Part shown: one piece after another, positions 1-12,168 of the stretch
How positions within the stretch are numbered: the first letter of the stretch is position 1
Layout of the letters: every line of letters starts with the position of its first letter
Assembly: GCA_001662425.1 (NCBI GenBank)
Contig: BDDC01000162.1
Location: forward strand, 31,456-95,455
Direction: 5' to 3'
DNA from: Chlamydomonas sphaeroides
Lineage: Eukaryota; Chlorophyta; Chlorophyceae; Chlamydomonadales; Chlamydomonadaceae
DNA: 64,000 nt
Notes under the pieces: generated by a model
What the model saw: the letters and a program-made list of their open reading frames with translations, nothing else
The model's database searches: none
Told to the model about the DNA's origin: nothing
Program-made: the position numbers and the translations under genes

Positions 1-3000
1 CACCCAGCAGCGGGCCAGCCTGACGCAGTCGCCCCTGAATGGAGCCGGCGGGGCCGCCGGGGGCCCCACCAGCGCGCCGCTGGCCGGGGGCGTGTACCCA
101 GGCAGCAGCGGGGCGCTGGCCAGCTTGGCGGGCACGCCGGCGTCGGGCTCGCCGCGCAGCTTCACGGAGCAAGTGCGGGAGCAGGTGAGGGGAGCAAAAG
201 GCAGGGGTGAGGGGAGTGAATTTTGGGGGCCGGGGGCAGGAGCCCAGGCCCGAATGTGATGCTCTGGAGCTGGAGGATACGGGGAGCACAACAGATTGCA
301 ATGTCGCCTGCACGTGCGGCGGCTGCGAGGCAGGCCCGGCAGCCGTCAGCTGCGCCTGGTGCCAGATTCAGCGGCGCAGCTGGGTTGTTGCGCAAGGCCC
401 ATGTGCCGGCGGTCGGGTTCCCAACGCGCGTCCCTGCCGGTGCAGGCGACTGGCAGCGGCGGCTCCTTTCGGCGCGGGCCGCTGGGCGCCCGCAGCGAGC
501 GGCGCATCACGGGCGGCTCTGCGCTGGCGGCCGCGGGCGCGCCCACGGGCGACTGGCGCAGCAAGCTGCAGAACCTCAGCACCGCCATCGTGCAGTCGCC
601 TGCGGGGTCCGCGCGGCCCGAGGACGACCCTCTGTCGGCGCAGCGCAGCCGCCTGAGCGAGACCACGCGGGCGGTGCGGTGGGACACGGTGCAGGTGGGT
701 CGAGCCAGCGGGCGGGCGGGGCGGAGACACGGACGGACATATGGCGTTGCGGCGCTGCCATCCATAGAACGGGTCACTGCAAGACATCAGCCTGCAGGCT
801 GCAAGCCAACAGCCTGGAAGCGGCATAACGGGGTGTAGCTCGATGCCCCTGTGTGGGCCGGCTCGTTCCTGCTGGCGGCGTGGTCCAGCTGATGGCGCTA
901 GACCGCTACAACGGGGCCGCAGCCGCTGGCCGCTGGCGGCGTAGGGCTTTGCGCCCGCGACGGGCCTCAGACTTGCCACGTTTTAACGTTACCACAGGAG
1001 GAGGAGGGCTCGCTGGAGGACGAGGAGGGCGGGGACGGCGCCGAGTCGGAGCACGAGGAGGACGCCAGCTACCCGCCCATCCAGGCGGAGGCGGCGCCTT
1101 CCATGTCGGTGCTGGGCCAGCCCATGCTGCCGGGCCGCGGCAGCGGGCCCAACACCAGCAGCACCGACTTCAGCAGCACCGCGCCCTCCACCGCGGACCG
1201 TTCCTACACGTCCGTGGGCAGCCAGAGCGCGGCGCTGATGCGCAACGCGCACTCGATCGACCTGCGCCGCAAGCTGCTGCTGCGCGCCAGCCAGTCGGAG
1301 CGCGAGCGCGAGGCGGCGGGCGACGGCTCGGGCGCGGGGCGGATCAGCACGGGCGGCATGCAGCCGCGGGAGGAGGGGTAAGGCGCTGGGCTGGGGCCGG
1401 CGAAGTCGGGCGGGGCGCGTAGGAATGGAGGCAGTGCTGCTGCCGGTTGGCGTTTGGCCTGCAGACGCTTGTCGTGCCTGTGTTTGTTGACGCATGTGCG
1501 TGTTGCTATCCGCAGGGTGCCCCCCAGCACCAGGTCCTTGACGGGCGGCCCGGGGCCCGTGGCAGAGGGCCCCGGGCCAGTGGCGGAGGGCGCGGAGGAC
1601 GCGGGGCACGGGCGCAGAGGACGCGGGGACAGCGAGCTGGAGCCCGGACCGTCGGGCGGCGACGGCGGCAAGCAGGGCAGCTTCATGGCGCGGGTCGTGG
1701 GGTGGTTCAGCGCCAACGCGCGGGGCCGGAACGGCCACGGTGACTCGTTCAGCAACACGGGCCAGAACCAGGCCTCTACGCACGGCGGCCACGAGGGGGG
1801 CGAGGACGGGCACGGCAGCCCGCAGGCCAGCGCGCCGCCGTCGGCCAGCAACTCGTTCAACTACACCACGGGCCTGGCGTCGGGCATTGCGCGCGTGCCG
1901 CCCCCCAACATGGGCAGCGGTCCGCTGGGCGGCAAGGGCCCGCGCGGCGACCCCATCATGGAGGAGGTGCTCAACTCGCGCCTCAGCCTCAAGGTGCGCT
2001 GTAGCGAGCGCGCCGCAAGGCACGGGACCTGCGGGTGCGCAAGGGGTGAGCAGCCCTCAGGCGCCAAGGTGTAAAGCCTCGTGGTGCCCCGCCAGGGAAG
2101 GTGCAACCCGAGTTCCTAGCGGACACGGCCTGCTTACCCCAACACGCTCCCGCCCCGCCGCCTCCGCGTCCGCAGGTCATGACCAGCGCGGGCTCGGTGT
2201 GTGTGTTCCACGTGGGCGGCGGCGTGGACGAGGTCACGGACCCCACGCTGCCCGAGATCCCGCGCTGGGAGTTCTTCATCGGCGACCGCCCGCTGGCGCC
2301 GTTGCTCGACGCCAACCAGCGGCGGCGCTGCATCAGCCAGGTGGCGGCCATCGAGGACCAGGCCACGGCCGGTAGCGTGGTGGCCAGCGCCGAGGTGGTG
2401 GAGCTCATACAGAGCGAGTGGGAGCTGCTGCCGCTGCCCGATACCGTGTGGCGGGTGGTTGGCCCGGCGACGCAGGTGAGGCGGCGGCGCGTGGGGCGGG
2501 GGAATGGGGCCGTGCGCTGAGCCGGGCTTGGGGCAAAAGTTCGCAAATACCTGGGGCGGCGGCAGGCTGTGGGACGTGGCGTCGGTCGTGACGGGTGCTG
2601 CGGAAGAGGGTTGGTCGCTTTGCTTGTGCTGCGGGTGCTCAATGTATCTGACCCCCGCATGCAATCTTCGCAGGCCTCGGTGCGGCTCAGCGTCGCCAGC
2701 GTGCGCACCTCAGTTACCTCGCACACGCCCAACGTGCGAAGCAGCGACGTTGCTGCGGCGCTGGCGGGCGGCATGCCGCCACCGCTGACGGCCGAGCCGC
2801 CCGGCGGCGGCGAGCCTCTGGTGGCGGACGACGAGCTGGCTTCGCTGCACGCCATGCGCGCTATCACCAGTTCCGCCACAAACCAGCCCGGCAACGCCAG
2901 CTCCGTGGGCCAGCCGTCGTCGGTGCTGGGCCCCGCGGCGCGGTCGCTGGGCACCTCGCTGAACGGCAGCAGCGACCGGCCCACCAATGGCAGCGGCGGC

Positions 3001-6000
3001 ACGGCGGGGCCGCCGCCGGCGCCGCAGCAGCAGCTGTCGCTGCTGGGCGGCCGCACCTCGCACTCGGACCGGCTGGGCATGGACCAGCTGAGCAGTATGG
3101 ACCGAGCCAACTCGGGGCCTGCCGTGCCGGCCACGGCGATCACGCAGGCGGGCGCCGTCGTGGCTGCCGCCGCCTCCGCCATCTCAGCGCACCCGCTGCA
3201 GGCGCAGACGCTGCCCACGGCGGCGGCCAACGGCCCCGCGACGGCACCGGTGGCGGGGGGCCACGCCACCGGCTCGGCAGCGCTCGCAATGGCGACGGCG
3301 CTGGCGCAGCTGCCGCCGCGGCTGCGGCATGAGTTTGTGAACCAGCCGGAGGCGGTGCAGCGGCGGATCGCGGCGCTGCTGCGGATGCATGTGCTGGGCA
3401 GCGTGCGCGTGCGCGTGGAGGCGGGGCACCTGGACTTCATCAACGAGATCCGGCCGCTCACCTGCATGTTCCTGGGCTTCCCCAGCCTGCTGCAGCCGCG
3501 CGACGACGTGCCCCACAAGGACCAGGTCTCGTGCGTGCAGTTTGCCTACACCAGCGTGCAGGCGGTGATGCGCAAGTGGGACGGCTCCTTCCTGCAGTTC
3601 CGCTCCGACGAGAAGGGCTTTGTGGGCATCTGCGCCTTCGGGCTCCCCGGGCACACGCACGAGGACAACCCGGCGCGCGGCATCCGCGCGGCGCTGGAGC
3701 TGGCGAGCACCATCAAGGCGGGCGGGCACACGGTGTCCATCGGCGTGACCACGGGCGACCTGCTGTGCACGTGCGTGGGCGCGCGCAAGCTGCGCTCCGA
3801 GTACACGGTGTTCGGTGACGCCATCAACCTGTCGGCGCGGCTCATGGTCAAGTGCAAGAAGGACCCCTCCGTGGGCAGCGTGAGTGGCGGCGGTGATGGG
3901 CGGAGCAGGGTGGTGGCGGCAGGGCAGGGCCAGGGTGTCTGCTGGGCGTCAGGGCTGACGGCGGTGCCCTGCTTCCTGCTTCCCGTACGTTGCCACAGAT
4001 CCTGTGCGACGAGCCGACGTACCTGCGCGCCAAGTACCAGGCTGCGTTCGTGGAGCTGGAGCCGCTGCCCGTCAAGGGGAAGGCGCAGCCGGTGCTGGTG
4101 TACTGCGTTGGCGCGCACGACGCCACGGCCGAGGCGGCGGCGCAGCAGCAGCGGCGCGAGGCGGCCGAGGTCAGCAGCGGCGAGCGGCCGCTCATCGGGC
4201 GGGACGCGGAGATGACGCTCACGCTCAACCACGCGGCGAGCATGATCAGCGGCATTTCGGCGGGCGGCATCATCGTCATCGAGGGCAACACGGGTGAGCG
4301 GTCAGGGAGCGAGGGAGGGCCGTGGGGCCTGGCACGGCTGCGCCGCTGCGCGTGGTGTTGCGCGCAAGGGTGGGTGAGGGGCCGCACCAGCGCCGGCCGC
4401 TGCAGCCCGGCAACCGCTCCGGGGGTTGGTTGCGGCGCGCCGCCGGGCGATGTCCCAGGGAACACGCTTCCCTTCATGCATTCACCCTCGTCCCCGCCCG
4501 CCCGCCCGTCCGCCCATCGGCGCAGGCATGGGCAAGACCAAGCTGCTTATGGAGGTGCGCAAGAGCCTGGAGCGCATCAACGCCGACACCAGCATCGGCA
4601 GCCGGCCCGCCTTCCACATGGTGTTTGGCATGGCGGACACGGCCAACAAGAGCCAGAAGCTGCACCCTTGGCGCCGCGTGTTCCAGGTGCGAACTCCCCG
4701 GCGCCGCAAACCCCTCCACAGCCGCGCATGGGCATCCGCACGCGCCACGCTGACACAAAGTCCTGCCGCCCAGCGGCTCTGCTGCCACCGGGCCCCACGG
4801 GCTCGGCCAGCCGCCAGCTTGTGCCTCCGCTGGTGCACCCGCCGCCGCGGCCTGTGCCTCGCGCCGCCCCTTGCAAGATCCGGCTGCAGAACTAGCTACT
4901 TGGCCCCTCGGCCCTCACCCTGCTCCGGCTCGTGGCTCCGTGTTCCCTACCCCAGGAGCTCTTCATCCTGGACCTCAAGCTGAGGAACCTGGGCCAGCCC
5001 GGCTCGCCCAGCCACAGCGGCACCCACGCGCCGCTGGGCTCGGTGGGCGGCAAGCCGGCGGGAGCCACTAGCTGCTCGGGCCAGGGCTCGGCGGCGGGCG
5101 GCGGCGGCGGCGCGGGCGTGCAGAACCGCCGGCGCGGCACCGACGACGGCCCCGGCCACGCGGTCTTCACGGCGCTGGGCGAGCGGCTCAGCAAGTGAGT
5201 CAGGCTCCGTGGCGCCGCCTCCCCGGCGTCGCAGCAGGGCTCACAGGCACACGGCTTCCCGCCTCGTCCCTCCCCATGCACGCACGCGCTGCTCGCTCGC
5301 TCGCTCGTTCGCCGCCGGCATATGCTTTCAGTCTATGGTTTGTTGCGATCGCAAGGCAACGGTCACCGCCCCACCGCGCGCAGGGTGCCCAACTACGACA
5401 CCGAGTGGCGGCAGCACCTGGCAGAACTGCTGGACCTGCCGCTGCACTCCATACCGCTGGGCAGCATGGAGGCGGAGCAAGCGCACGCCGCGGTCGTGGC
5501 GGCGGCGTCCGTGAGCGCCGTGGCGCCCTCGCACTCGCAGATGCACGGCCTGCAGATGTCTGGCAGCCAGCAGGACCAGGTGCGAGCAGGGGACGTGGTG
5601 CGGGGGCGCTTGCCCGGGAGCGGAGCCTTGCGGGTCACGGCCCGGGTGCCGCGACTCGAGGGCCGTGCCGCGTATGAGTGTGTGCGGTGCGCGGCGGCTG
5701 CGTTTGCGTGGTTGGGGCGAGGAAAGGAAAGGGGTGATGATGCTGGTTGCCTGCGCTTTCGCTAAAGCACAGCCGTTCGCGGCGCTGGCTGGCCTGCAGT
5801 TGGATGGCGAGGCAGCGGCCTTGTTTGGCCCCGTGGCCAACGGCTTCGGCGGCACGGCGGGCGGTGGCAGCGACCAGCGGGACGCGGCTCTGCCGGCGGC
5901 GCTGGCCCTCACCGGCAACCAAGTGCTGCGAGGACCGCCCCCGGTGAGACCACCCGCGTGCTCTCTCCCCATGTGATCAAGGCGCCCCCGCGTTTCGTGG

Positions 6001-9000
6001 TCCCCTGCTTTGTGGGAAGTACACTGGTCCTCCTGCTGACGCCGCGCCTCCTGCTGTGCCCGCCACCCCACCCTCGCGGGCTCACAGTGGAAGGCGCCCA
6101 GCGCGCGCCACGCGTCCATGACGGTCCCGGGCGCGCCCCCGGTGATGCTGGACGCGCACGCGCACGCCAGCACCATCAACCTGGGCGCCGCGGCCGCGGC
6201 CGTGGCGGCCGCGGCGCTGCCTCCCGGCGCCACCACGTCCGATGCGGGCGTGGGTCCGGGCGGGCCGCACGCTGGCGGCGGCGCCACGGTCAACAGCGGG
6301 GTGGGGGCGCCCATTCGCAAGAACAGCCTCAACTTTCTGGTGCACGTCATGCAGGTGGGCCTGTGGGGGGCAGGGGGCGGGCAGGGCAGAGGAAGGCTCG
6401 AGGCAGGGGAGGGGGCGGGCGATGCCAGGGACAGGCAGAGGGGAGGGGCGCGTGCAGGTGGGCAGGGGACAAAAATGCGGTGTTGTCGCTGGGGCAAGGG
6501 CCGGGAGGGTCTGGATAAAGTGTGCGGAATCGTGGTGCCAGGGGATGGGGAAGGATCGTGCGAGGCAAGGCGGGCGTGTCTGGGCTGCCGTGCGCGCGCT
6601 CCCCAACACCTCGTGCCCCCCGCCTTGCCGCCGCGCCCCTGATCGGCGCAGGAGTTCATCTCGCTGTACGGCCCCACGCTGGCGCTGTTGGAGAACCTGC
6701 ACGACTTCGACACCTGGTCCTGGCAGCTGCTGGTCAAGGCCGCAGAGGTGCTCACCACCGACTGCATGATCCTCGCCACCACCCGCCCCAACGACCTGCC
6801 CGCCGTCGGCCCCAGCCACCACCTGCACGGCAAGGTGAGCACCACCGCGCCGCGCCGCTTCAGACCACACACGCTTGGCGGGGCTCACCGCCTCGCTGGC
6901 CGCTCTGCTGCGGAACCTTGCCCTTACCCCGTCGTTCCCGCCCTGCCTGCTCTGCTCCGCCCAGGCCGCGCTGTACCAGAAGGTGGCCATGATGTACCGC
7001 CACCTGCTCAAGCTGCCGTCCGCCACGCGCATCGTGCTGGAGCCCTTCAACTTCCACCAGACCAAGAGCCTCATGCAGGTGCGGGCGGGTCCGGTCCGGT
7101 CCGGTCCGGTTACGAGCAAAGCAAGGGCGGCGCGGCGGCCTCTGCCGGCGACGACACTTCGCACCGCTTGGCGTCCTGCCATGCGTGGCCCGACGTCGTG
7201 CCCCTTCGCCTGCCCCGGGCCCAACAGGTGGTTGCCGACATCAACTACCCGGACCAGTACGTGCTGGCGGTGATGGAGAAGACGGGCGGCATGCCGCTGT
7301 ACATCGAGAAGGTCACCGAGTTCCTGTGCCAGAGCCAGCGGCCGTGGCTGCCGGACCAGGGCGGCGAGTTCTCCGCCAACGTCAACAAGATGATCCGCAA
7401 CCTCAACTTCCAGCAGGTGGGGGGGGCCACAGACCGCAGCTGCTCGCGCGGTACCAGCCTCGTCGCTGTGCCCGCTGTGCTTGCGCTCCTCCCCTCCCCG
7501 CCCTGCTATCTGCCGTATTGCCCGCCTGCCACGTCACTCAAAGCCGCTTCCCCTACCCGCCTCCCTTTCCCCATCACACCACCCCTCACCTTATCACCCC
7601 GCCGCCTCATCACCCCGTCAGGTCATCATTGAGCGCATGGACCGCCTCAAGCCCGGCATCCACCTCAGCCTCAAGGTGGCCTCCGTCATGGGCCAGTGGG
7701 TGGACCTGGACATCCTGCACAAGTTCTACCCCATCAACAAGAGCAAGGACGAGCTGAGGGGCCACCTGCAGGAGCTGGAGCGAGGTGCGCAACCACGGAG
7801 GCCTCCATCCCCCCCGCGTGTGTGCCCCACCGCATGCTTTCCACGCCGCCCCATCCCTGACCCTCCTGCTTGGCAGATCGGCATGCATGGACCTCGCATC
7901 TGCTGCTGCTCGCCTTGTCGCCCCTTTACCACCCATTCGCTGGGCCCTGCCCGGCGCGGCCATGCCTGACCTGACGGCAGCGGCCCCAACGCTGCCCGCC
8001 GCCTCCCATCACCCGCCCCCGCAGGCAACTTCCTCAAGCCTACCGACGCGGAGGGCGTGTGGGAGTTCAACATGGTGGAGCGCGACATTGTGTACGAGGT
8101 CATCCCGCACTACCAGCGCCGGCGGCTGCACGCCAAGCTGGCGCAAGAGCTGGAGAAGAGCCTGGAGGAGCAGCACGTGGCCACGCTCACCACCATCGCC
8201 TACCACTGGAACCAGGCCTGCATGGGCCACGAGCTGGCGGAAGTGGAGTGCTCGCTCAAGGCCATCGAGTTCTGGTGCGCGGGCGTTGGGGGAGGGGAGG
8301 GGAGGGGAGGGGAGGGGATGCAGACATGCGGGGGATGTGGGTATGGAGTCAGCGCATTGGCATGGGCTAGGCTAAGGTTCGTCAATCGACACGGGGCCGA
8401 GACGGATGTGAAAGCGGGTGCTGGGAGCGCCGGAAAGGAGTCAATGATGCGCGCCTGCGACCGTGCTGATGCTGACGCTGACGCTGCTCGTGGCGCCGCT
8501 GCCCCCGCTGCCGCCTCTCTTGCACCTGTAGGCACCGCGCTGCCGAGGCTGCCTACAGTGGCAGCAGCCTTATGGAGGCACTCAAGCTGTACCAGAAGGC
8601 GGCGCAGATCGCAGAGATCCTGGCCGAGTCCATGGGCGGCAGCGTGTCGGCGGGCGACCACAACCTGTTCATGAAGGGGTGAGCGGGCCAGGCATGGCGA
8701 CGGGCTGGGCTGTGCTCCGCAGGGGGTGGGTACGAGCGCCGCGGGCTGTGATGTGCATGGGGCGCGCATTTGGGCAGGCAAGCGTGTGTGTGGCATTTGC
8801 GATGCTGCTCTTACCCTCGCCGTGCCCTGGTCGTGGCGCAGGCGGGAGCGCGACGTGGGCTCTGCGACGGCCGGCAACGGCACCGCGGGCACCAGCAACG
8901 ACGGCCGCATCGACGGCACCGACCAGTCGTTCACGGCCGTGGGCAGCGCCTTCAAGGGCCAGCTCAACTGGGCGCTCATCAGCCGCCTCAGCCGCAGCCA

Positions 9001-10168
9001 GTGGGAGAAGTCCATGGCGTCGTGCTGCCTGGGTGAGCAAGCGGCGCTGCTGTGGGGCCGTGCAGCCGCCTGTCGCGCCACCTCACCTGTGTTGGGTTGC
9101 GGGCCCGCTGAATGCAATGCAGCTTTCGCATGGTCTGGTATTAGCCCAGTTTATCCAGGACATTATGTTGGAATGCGCGGCCCTGCGCCTGCGCGCTCGC
9201 CTGGCAGGGGTGGCTGCACGCCAGCAGTCCGTCCAGCGACCTTTCACAAGAAGCCGGCGCACGTGCGCACTTGTCCCATCTGCCATCTCCATCGTTCGCT
9301 CCCTGCCGAACCCGCGCACAACCCGTTCCCTCCCTCCTTCCCTTCCTCCCTCCCTGCAGGCATCGTGCTGCAGCACCGCTACGAGTTCAACACGCAGCTC
9401 GAGTATTGGGACACGGAGGACTACTTCCGGCTGCTCACCGAGCACGCCATCCGCGGCCTCATGCTGCTGGGCGCGCCGCACCCCAAGCAGCTGCTCGAGG
9501 AGAGCTCCACGCGGGGCACCGCCGTCTTGTCGCGCCTCTGCGCGTGCTTCTCGGGCGGCGGCGACGGTAGCGTGAGCTCCAAGGCCGGCCGCGGCAGCGA
9601 GGCGGGCGGCGCCGCGCAGCCGGGCTGGCACACGGGGCTTGTGCTGCAGGACAGCGAGGTGCAGGAGATCCGCGACATCCTGCTCGTGCTCATCATCGCG
9701 GCCGAGCACTACAGCCTGCAGCACGACGGCGGCGAGTACACGCGCCTGCTTACCTTCTGCAAGCGCGTGTGCAAGTTCTTCCACAAGTGCAGCGACTCGG
9801 GTGAGCGCGGCCAGCCGGGCTGCGGCTGCGCGGCGCTGCGCAACGGAGCTGCAACGGCCCGCACAGCGGCCTGCTGCCAGCGTGCCCCCTGCCTGCCCTC
9901 GTGCCCGCCCCTGTTGCGCGCTCATCCCGCCCTGGCTGCCGCGTCCCGCTCCCGGTTTGCAGGGACGGACCCGTTCCTGGACATCCGCTCCGCCTGCTCG
10001 AGCCGCATCAAGAACTACAAGGCCAGCCGGGCCATGCAGAACACGCTTGACTTCGGGATCAACAACGAGCCGGCGCTGGAGGCGGCGGCGGTGCGCAACA
10101 CAGCGGGAGGGCCCGTGGTGGGGCCCGAGCTCAGCCGCGCCGTGCTCGGGCTGCAGCGCCAGTACTAG
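1..10168 (+). CDS. Soluble-type adenylyl cyclase (CHD1 end, CHD2, P-loop ATPase), 5' truncated
   Basis: This is the 3' part (about 2002 residues) of a class III nucleotidyl cyclase with the animal soluble adenylyl cyclase layout; it should make cAMP from ATP. Exons: 1-184, 446-694, 998-1377, 1516-1993, 2176-2475, 2674-3879, 3999-4293, 4526-4686, 4956-5194, 5384-5579, 5773-5943, 6088-6354, 6652-6834, 6965-7078, 7228-7416, 7622-7784, 8025-8274, 8532-8678, 8842-9032, 9360-9800, 9963-10168. The first four are Ser/Gly/Ala-rich. Exon 2176-2475 is the end of cyclase domain 1 (VCVFHVGG, RWEFFIGDRP). Exons 2674-3879 and 3999-4293 hold domain 2: SFLQFRSDEKG, FGLPG, SIGVTTGDLL, YTVFGDAINLSARLM, where N-L-S-A-R fits the catalytic Asn/Arg helix. 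The Walker A motif GNTGMGKTK is split by intron 4294-4525, and LLENLHDFD in exon 6652-6834 is a likely Walker B. The rest is helical. The gene starts outside the window. The family call is strong; actual catalysis is inferred. Confidence 0.9.
8287..8320 (+). repeat. GGGGA tandem run in a cyclase intron
   Basis: Short run of repeated GGGGA/GGGGAG units just inside the intron after exon 8025-8274. Several G-tracts of four lie within 35 bases on the transcribed sense strand, a potential G-quadruplex close to a donor site. No function can be assigned. Confidence 0.7.
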
Positions 10169-12019
10169 GCGGCCAGGGGGCAGGGCCCAGTGATCGGCGC
10201 GGCCAGGGCCAGCGCGGGTTGAGCGCAGCGCCTTGGGCAGCGTAGGGGCGCCGGGGCTTGCGGCGCGTGCAGCGGCGGGGTCCATGTGCGGTCCGGGCCG
10301 CCCCTGCCTGTTTAGACGATGAAGAGCATTGCAGATAGAGGCGCGAGGATGCGGCTCGCCAGCAGCAGCGTGAGCCCGGGAACTGCGGGTAAGCGCTTTG
10401 GCAGGCTGTGGGGCGTTGCGCGAGCCGTGTGGTCCGGTATCAGGGGTATGGGCGAGCGCGGCATCCGCTGTGAGCTGTTTTTGCCCGACGTAGCAGCCGC
10501 TGCGATGCGGTCTACGAGGGCGGCGTGTGTGCATGTGCAATAGCCAGGACGGGGATGAAGCGAGTGCGTGCGTGCGTGGACTAGTCTGCTTGTGTGGCGC
10601 TGGCTAGCTCGCGGCGCGGCACTGGCGTGGCGAGGCTGGCGAGGCCTGCGGGCGGGTGCTGACGCCCTGCCGGCTGCGATGTCCGAGACGCGTGTGGCGC
10701 TCGACTACTGCTCGGAACGTTCTGGGGGAATGACTGACCTTCATTGCTCCGGCCCCGGTTGCGGGCCGCCGTGAGCGAGCCGCAGGGCTTTGGAGCAGTG
10801 AGGTGTGCGGGTGGAGGCGCAGTTGCGGATACTCGGAGGCGGTGCGTGTGCGGCCGTTGCAGCAAGCCGCGTGTGATTGGCGACGGGGGGGGCAGCTTCT
10901 GGCACGTGGCTTGGGTTGGAAGTAAGGCGGTGCGAGGCAGCCTCGCTGGCCGGTTTGCAGGCGATCCTGCGGTGCAGGGTGCACCCTGCTGCGGTGTCGC
11001 GGCACCTGGGGGCATGTGGCCGAGCGGGTTGCAAGCGGATGAGTGCGAATCTGCAAACGGACGCGTGGATGCCTCTGCTCGCCGACTTGAAGCGCCACCG
11101 ACGTTGGCGCTGCGTTGAGCTCCATGCCGCAACTATAAGCCAGCCCCGCGTGGATACGGCCTCAGCAGCATGGCCAAATGGATGCGCCCAGGGTCCTCAG
11201 GTGCCCCGGCCAGGCGAGCCGCAGCAGCAAGCACCTCATGGCAGGCACAGCAGCCGCCCATCTGGAGCCTGTCACACCAGGATGCGTGACCAGGGGGGAA
11301 CCCCCTGTGCGTGACTGACAGATCGCGTGATGGTCGTGGACCCGGGTAGCCGAGGGTGGGGTCGAGTCTGGGTTCGTGCCGGGTCGTGTATCGTACGGAC
11401 CCGATCGGCTAAGGGCGCTGCCTGCCTGCGGGCAGGCACCAGGCAACGAACTGGCCGCTTCATAAGGTAGCTCTGCTTGCTTGCTATAGGGCGTGGATCT
11501 TAGCTGGACAGGGCTGGACGTAGCTATGTAACGATCAGCGAGGAGCCTCGGCCCGGCAGCGGCAGCAGCAGCGCCTGCTGCGTGCCATGTTCGCCATACC
11601 CGACCCAGCTACGACGACGAGCGCCTGCGCTACAGCAGCGGGCGGGGATGCCGATTGGACGCTTCTGGAGCCGCGCGAGCAGCCACGCCGGCCTCCGGGC
11701 GCCGGTCNNNNNNNNNNGCGGTACCCGGCGGAGATCTGCATGTCACGCAATGCGTCATGACAAGCCCTCGCGGGTCCCAGCCGAGGCGCAGGGGCCATCA
11801 GGGTGAGGCCTCCCTGGGCCATGGAGCCTAGCAGCGGCTGTCCCCGCGCCTGGCACCACCCAGATGATACCCTCTTGGAGGCCCAAGTACTCTCAGGTCA
11901 GATGCGTTGCTGGCCCTCAGCAGCGCCCGGCTGCCGATAGCTTGTGCACCAGCTGGCGGGGTAGACGGCGTCTGCTCCTCCTCACCCAGAGGCTGAGTGA
12001 GTTTGCGGTACACCAGCCG
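10169..12019. other. Convergent intergenic region and 3' UTRs, with a 10-N gap
   Basis: No gene is supported here. The cyclase gene ends at 10168 and the armadillo gene at 12169 on the opposite strand. The only TGTAA noticed for the cyclase is at 11527, implying a long 3' UTR of about 1.3 kb. Bases 11708-11717 are N. Open frames in this stretch have no recognisable domain, no paired splice signals and overlap each other on both strands. Confidence 0.6.
11527..11531 (+). promoter_or_regulatory. Putative TGTAA poly(A) signal of the cyclase gene
   Basis: TGTAA is the established nuclear polyadenylation signal in Chlamydomonas and its relatives. This is the first one noticed after the cyclase stop codon. 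The pentamer is short enough to occur by chance, so the assignment is moderate. Confidence 0.4.
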
Positions 12020-12024
12020 TTACA
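12020..12024 (-). promoter_or_regulatory. Putative TGTAA poly(A) signal of the armadillo gene
   Basis: TTACA on the plus strand reads TGTAA on the minus strand, about 145 bases after the stop codon of the armadillo-repeat gene. That spacing suits a short 3' UTR. Confidence 0.5.
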
Positions 12025-12168
12025 TGGCCCACATACAGCAGGAACCGCTCCTTCATGCGTCGCCCCCGCCCGGCCCCAGCCGAGCAAGGCCTCCTCGGTT
12101 CCTGCCGTCCTAGGCCTAATGACTTGACGGGAGATGGTCGGAAGGCCTGGGCCGCTGCTGCGCTGCCA

